Shown piece by piece: positions 5,384-6,749 of a DNA stretch of 6,749 nucleotides. The stretch is from contig CAKSPP010000075.1 in NCBI GenBank assembly GCA_934481505.1, positions 1 through 6,749 on the forward strand. Direction: 5' to 3'. The notes below the pieces were generated by a model. It was not told the DNA's origin. It saw nothing but the letters and a program-made list of their open reading frames with translations, and ran no database searches. This stretch comes from an uncultured Eubacteriales bacterium (lineage in GTDB: Bacteria; Bacillota; Clostridia; Oscillospirales; UBA644). Made by a program: the position numbers and the translations under genes. How positions within the stretch are numbered: the first letter of the stretch is position 1; the number at the start of each line of letters is the position of its first letter.

Positions 5384-5485
5384 TTATATTGTTACGGTAT
5401 AAATTATCGACGCGACAAGCGAGATTAGCAGAGCTGCCGCCAGAATTACGCAGAGTATTGCCGCAGCTATTCTTTTTTTCTTCAT
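5384..5485 (-). CDS. Single-pass membrane microprotein, 33 residues
   Basis: A short reading frame of 33 codons plus stop. It encodes the basic start MKKKRIAAAIL, a continuous hydrophobic helix (about 6-28) and the ending IIYTVTI. One cysteine (12) lies within the helix, and there is no lipobox. The positive N-terminus suggests N-in topology. The case that it is real: ATG is preceded by GAGGAA at 5491-5496 with good spacing (7 nt from GAGG), it begins 2 nt after the stop of the DivIVA-like gene, and the frame ends in TAA before the repeat element begins at 5380, so the element does not provide the stop. No family is recognised. It may be a small partner or membrane anchor for the DivIVA-like protein. 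It could also be the remaining start of a longer gene cut off when the element inserted, since only 3 bp separate its stop from the element. Confidence 0.65.
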   Translation of the reverse strand: MKKKRIAAAILCVILAAALLISLVASIIYTVTI

Positions 5486-5487
5486 TT

Positions 5488-6126
5488 TTATTCCTCGGTT
5501 TCTTCTTTTGTGGTTGAGATTGATTTATCAATGTCGGAAAGTGCGGCGTCTATCGTCTTTTTTGCCGAAAGGAGTTTTTCTCTTGTTGAAAACGCGAAAA
5601 ATTCGGCATTTTTGACCATATAGTCGCTCTTTATTTTTGCCGCTTTGAGAATTTCTTCGCTTTCGTTTTTCGCCTTTTCGTTTTCGCCCTTTAATTTTTC
5701 GATTTCGGCGTCTTTTTCGGTGAGAAGAGCTCGGAGTTCGTCAAGTTCTTTTTGAATTGTGAAGAGTTTTGCTTCGTTTTCCTTTTGAGACGCGAACAAG
5801 TCTTCTTCGTTTTCTTTTTTTGCGGAAAGCTTTTCTTCAAGCTCTTTTATTTTTTCGTCACGGCTTTTTATTTCGTTCTGGCTCATGTCGTCGAGAACCG
5901 TTATAATCCCGTCGCGGTTGTCGATTTCCTGTTGAAGCCTGTCTTTGTTTTCTGCGGCTTTCGCGTCTTCCGCCTGCTTTTTAAGCTCTTCACATTCGTT
6001 TCTTTTTCTGTCGAGAGCGTGTTTTAAGTCGGCGATTTTTTCGTCCTGCTCGATAATATATTCGGTTACATCGTCGCGGTTATATCCGTTGAACGGCGTT
6101 TTTCTGAAAAGTGAATCGTTCGGCAT
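5488..6126 (-). CDS. DivIVA-like coiled-coil protein
   Basis: A 212-residue protein. The N-terminus LFRKTPFNGYNRDDVTEYI (6-24) matches the DivIVA/GpsB membrane-binding domain pattern (F-x(n)-GY-x-x-x-x-V-x-x-(F/Y)-(L/I)). From about 25 to 165 it is a long coiled coil very rich in Glu, Lys and Asp. The C-terminal part (about 165-212) holds SDYMVKNAEFFAFSTREKLL and a short helical tail ending in acidic residues. DivIVA-type proteins gather at curved or dividing membranes and position division, chromosome-anchoring or wall-synthesis proteins; which partner this one serves is unknown. The ATG directly follows the TAA of the DUF4364 gene, with AAAGGA 9 nt upstream inside that gene. Its last two codons (GAG GAA) form the ribosome binding site for the microprotein. 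It is unlikely to be the main cell-division DivIVA, which usually lies after ylmH and the sepF genes. Confidence 0.8.
   Translation of the reverse strand: MPNDSLFRKTPFNGYNRDDVTEYIIEQDEKIADLKHALDRKRNECEELKKQAEDAKAAENKDRLQQEIDNRDGIITVLDDMSQNEIKSRDEKIKELEEKLSAKKENEEDLFASQKENEAKLFTIQKELDELRALLTEKDAEIEKLKGENEKAKNESEEILKAAKIKSDYMVKNAEFFAFSTREKLLSAKKTIDAALSDIDKSISTTKEETEE
5491..5496 (-). promoter_or_regulatory. Ribosome binding site of the microprotein, inside the upstream gene
   Basis: GAGGAA on the minus strand encodes the two final Glu residues of the DivIVA-like protein. It lies directly before that gene's TAA stop and 5 nt before the microprotein ATG (GAGG to ATG is 7 nt). Ribosomes ending on the first gene would be in place to start the second. 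This decides the microprotein start and is the main argument that the short frame is translated. Confidence 0.7.
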
Positions 6127-6666
6127 TTATATTTTCCTTTCGTTTTGGGTAAGTGCGGAAATTATGTTTTCGTAAATGACGCTCGGATTTTCCTTGAATT
6201 TCTTCGCCATCATGTCTCCCTGCATCGGGGTCGGAGCCAAAAGCTCGATTTTCATAAGTCTTTCTCCGTCGTCGTCGAGAAGGTCGAGAGTCACGGTGCA
6301 GAAACCGTTCTGACCGGGTTCGGAAACATCGGCGGTAACGCAGATGCCTTTCCTTATTTTGGCGACCGTCACGGCGGCTTCCGCGGCGACTTTTTCTCTC
6401 ACCGTTATGGGAATTTTTGTTTTAAGCTCGGTGACGACTTTTCTTCCGTCGTCGTTTATTACGGTGAATTTTTCGCCTTCGTCGTTATAGTCGGTCACAA
6501 GCCCGAGAGAAACGAGACTTGCGATTGCCGTTTTCGTGTCGATATAATTCGCGTCTGCCGCGGCAACGATGTTGCAGAGAGTTTCCGTTTCGGAAAAACC
6601 TCCCGCACTGTTTAGGGCGAACAGAACAAGTATTTTCATTTCTTCGTCAGTAAAGGCGGCGGGCAT
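6127..6666 (-). CDS. DUF4364 family protein, predicted winged-helix regulator
   Basis: A 179-residue protein resembling the DUF4364 family, which is widespread in Clostridia. The N-terminal third (about 5-75) looks like a winged helix: helix MKILVLFALNSAGGFSETE (10-28), a second helix, the recognition-type segment IDTKTAIASLVSLGLVTDY (42-60), then a beta wing FTVINDDGRKVV (67-78). The C-terminal half (about 95-175) is an alpha/beta domain with GFCTVTLDLLDDDGERLMKI (121-140) and a final helix ENIISAL. No DNA target or ligand is known for the family, so a regulatory role is inference from the fold. A strong site AAGGAGGAA about 6 nt before the ATG supports this start. It is the first gene of a three-gene operon and its stop touches the start of the DivIVA-like gene. 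Confidence 0.8.
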   Translation of the reverse strand: MPAAFTDEEMKILVLFALNSAGGFSETETLCNIVAAADANYIDTKTAIASLVSLGLVTDYNDEGEKFTVINDDGRKVVTELKTKIPITVREKVAAEAAVTVAKIRKGICVTADVSEPGQNGFCTVTLDLLDDDGERLMKIELLAPTPMQGDMMAKKFKENPSVIYENIISALTQNERKI

Positions 6667-6698
6667 TGAATATTCCTCCTTATATACCGATATATTCT

Positions 6699-6727
6699 AT
6701 ATTAACATATTTTATCGCCGTTTGCAA
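6699..6727 (-). promoter_or_regulatory. Sigma-A promoter of the DUF4364/DivIVA-like operon
   Basis: On the minus strand TTGCAA (6727-6722) and TAATAT (6704-6699) are 17 bp apart. The transcript would start near 6692, giving a leader of about 25 nt that contains the AAGGAGGAA ribosome binding site (about 6673-6681). The spacer begins ACGGCGATAAAATA, very like the AGGCGATTAAAATA in the scpAB operon promoter. Confidence 0.78.
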
Positions 6728-6749
6728 TAGTTTTTGAAAAATATGTTGC

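Noticed and set aside
5384..5485. Microprotein as a lipoprotein or signal peptide remnant
   Set aside because: There is no lipobox with Cys at the end of the hydrophobic stretch (Cys is at position 12) and no signal peptidase-like site followed by a mature part.
1..6749. CRISPR array
   Set aside because: The repeat units present are only two, far apart and not separated by regular spacers.

Overview
The window reads as chromosomal DNA of a Gram-positive, low-to-mid-GC Firmicute, most likely an anaerobic Clostridia member (Oscillospirales/Ruminococcaceae-like; this placement is inference). The support is the scpA-scpB-DUF2953-ytfJ gene order, a short SecG, a DUF4364 protein next to a DivIVA-like protein, strong AGGAGG-type ribosome binding sites and sigma-A promoters with A-rich spacers. 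Genes are packed tightly, with overlaps or gaps of 0-12 nt inside operons. No phage, plasmid or CRISPR genes are visible.

Region 1 (73-3703, minus strand) is one six-gene operon with a clear promoter at 3733-3761. In transcription order it holds a five-helix membrane protein that looks like a catalytically dead relative of the next gene, an intact site-2-type (M50) membrane metalloprotease, the condensin partners ScpA and ScpB, a DUF2953 membrane protein (YtfI-like), and the sporulation-associated YtfJ/GerW protein. The first 47 bases of the window are the cut-off end of a repeat that recurs at 5317-5363.

Region 2 (3704-5057, plus strand) has a membrane-anchored calcineurin-type metallophosphoesterase (YkuE/YaeI-like), divergent from operon 1, and then secG with its own promoter. 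The two divergent promoters carry the same 10-bp block (TAAAATAGTG) just upstream of their -10 boxes.

Region 3 (5058-5383) is non-coding. It is occupied by a roughly 307-bp element with long imperfect terminal inverted repeats, nested inner inverted repeats, two small perfect hairpins and a strong bidirectional Rho-independent terminator. It lies between convergent transcription units.

Region 4 (5384-6727, minus strand) is a three-gene operon with its own promoter: a DUF4364 winged-helix-like protein, a DivIVA-like coiled-coil protein, and a 33-residue single-pass membrane microprotein. The microprotein's ribosome binding site is formed by the last two codons of the DivIVA-like gene.

The most interesting points are the active-site-less S2P paralogue beside its active relative, the microprotein coupled to the DivIVA-like gene, and the structured repeat element present in at least two copies.
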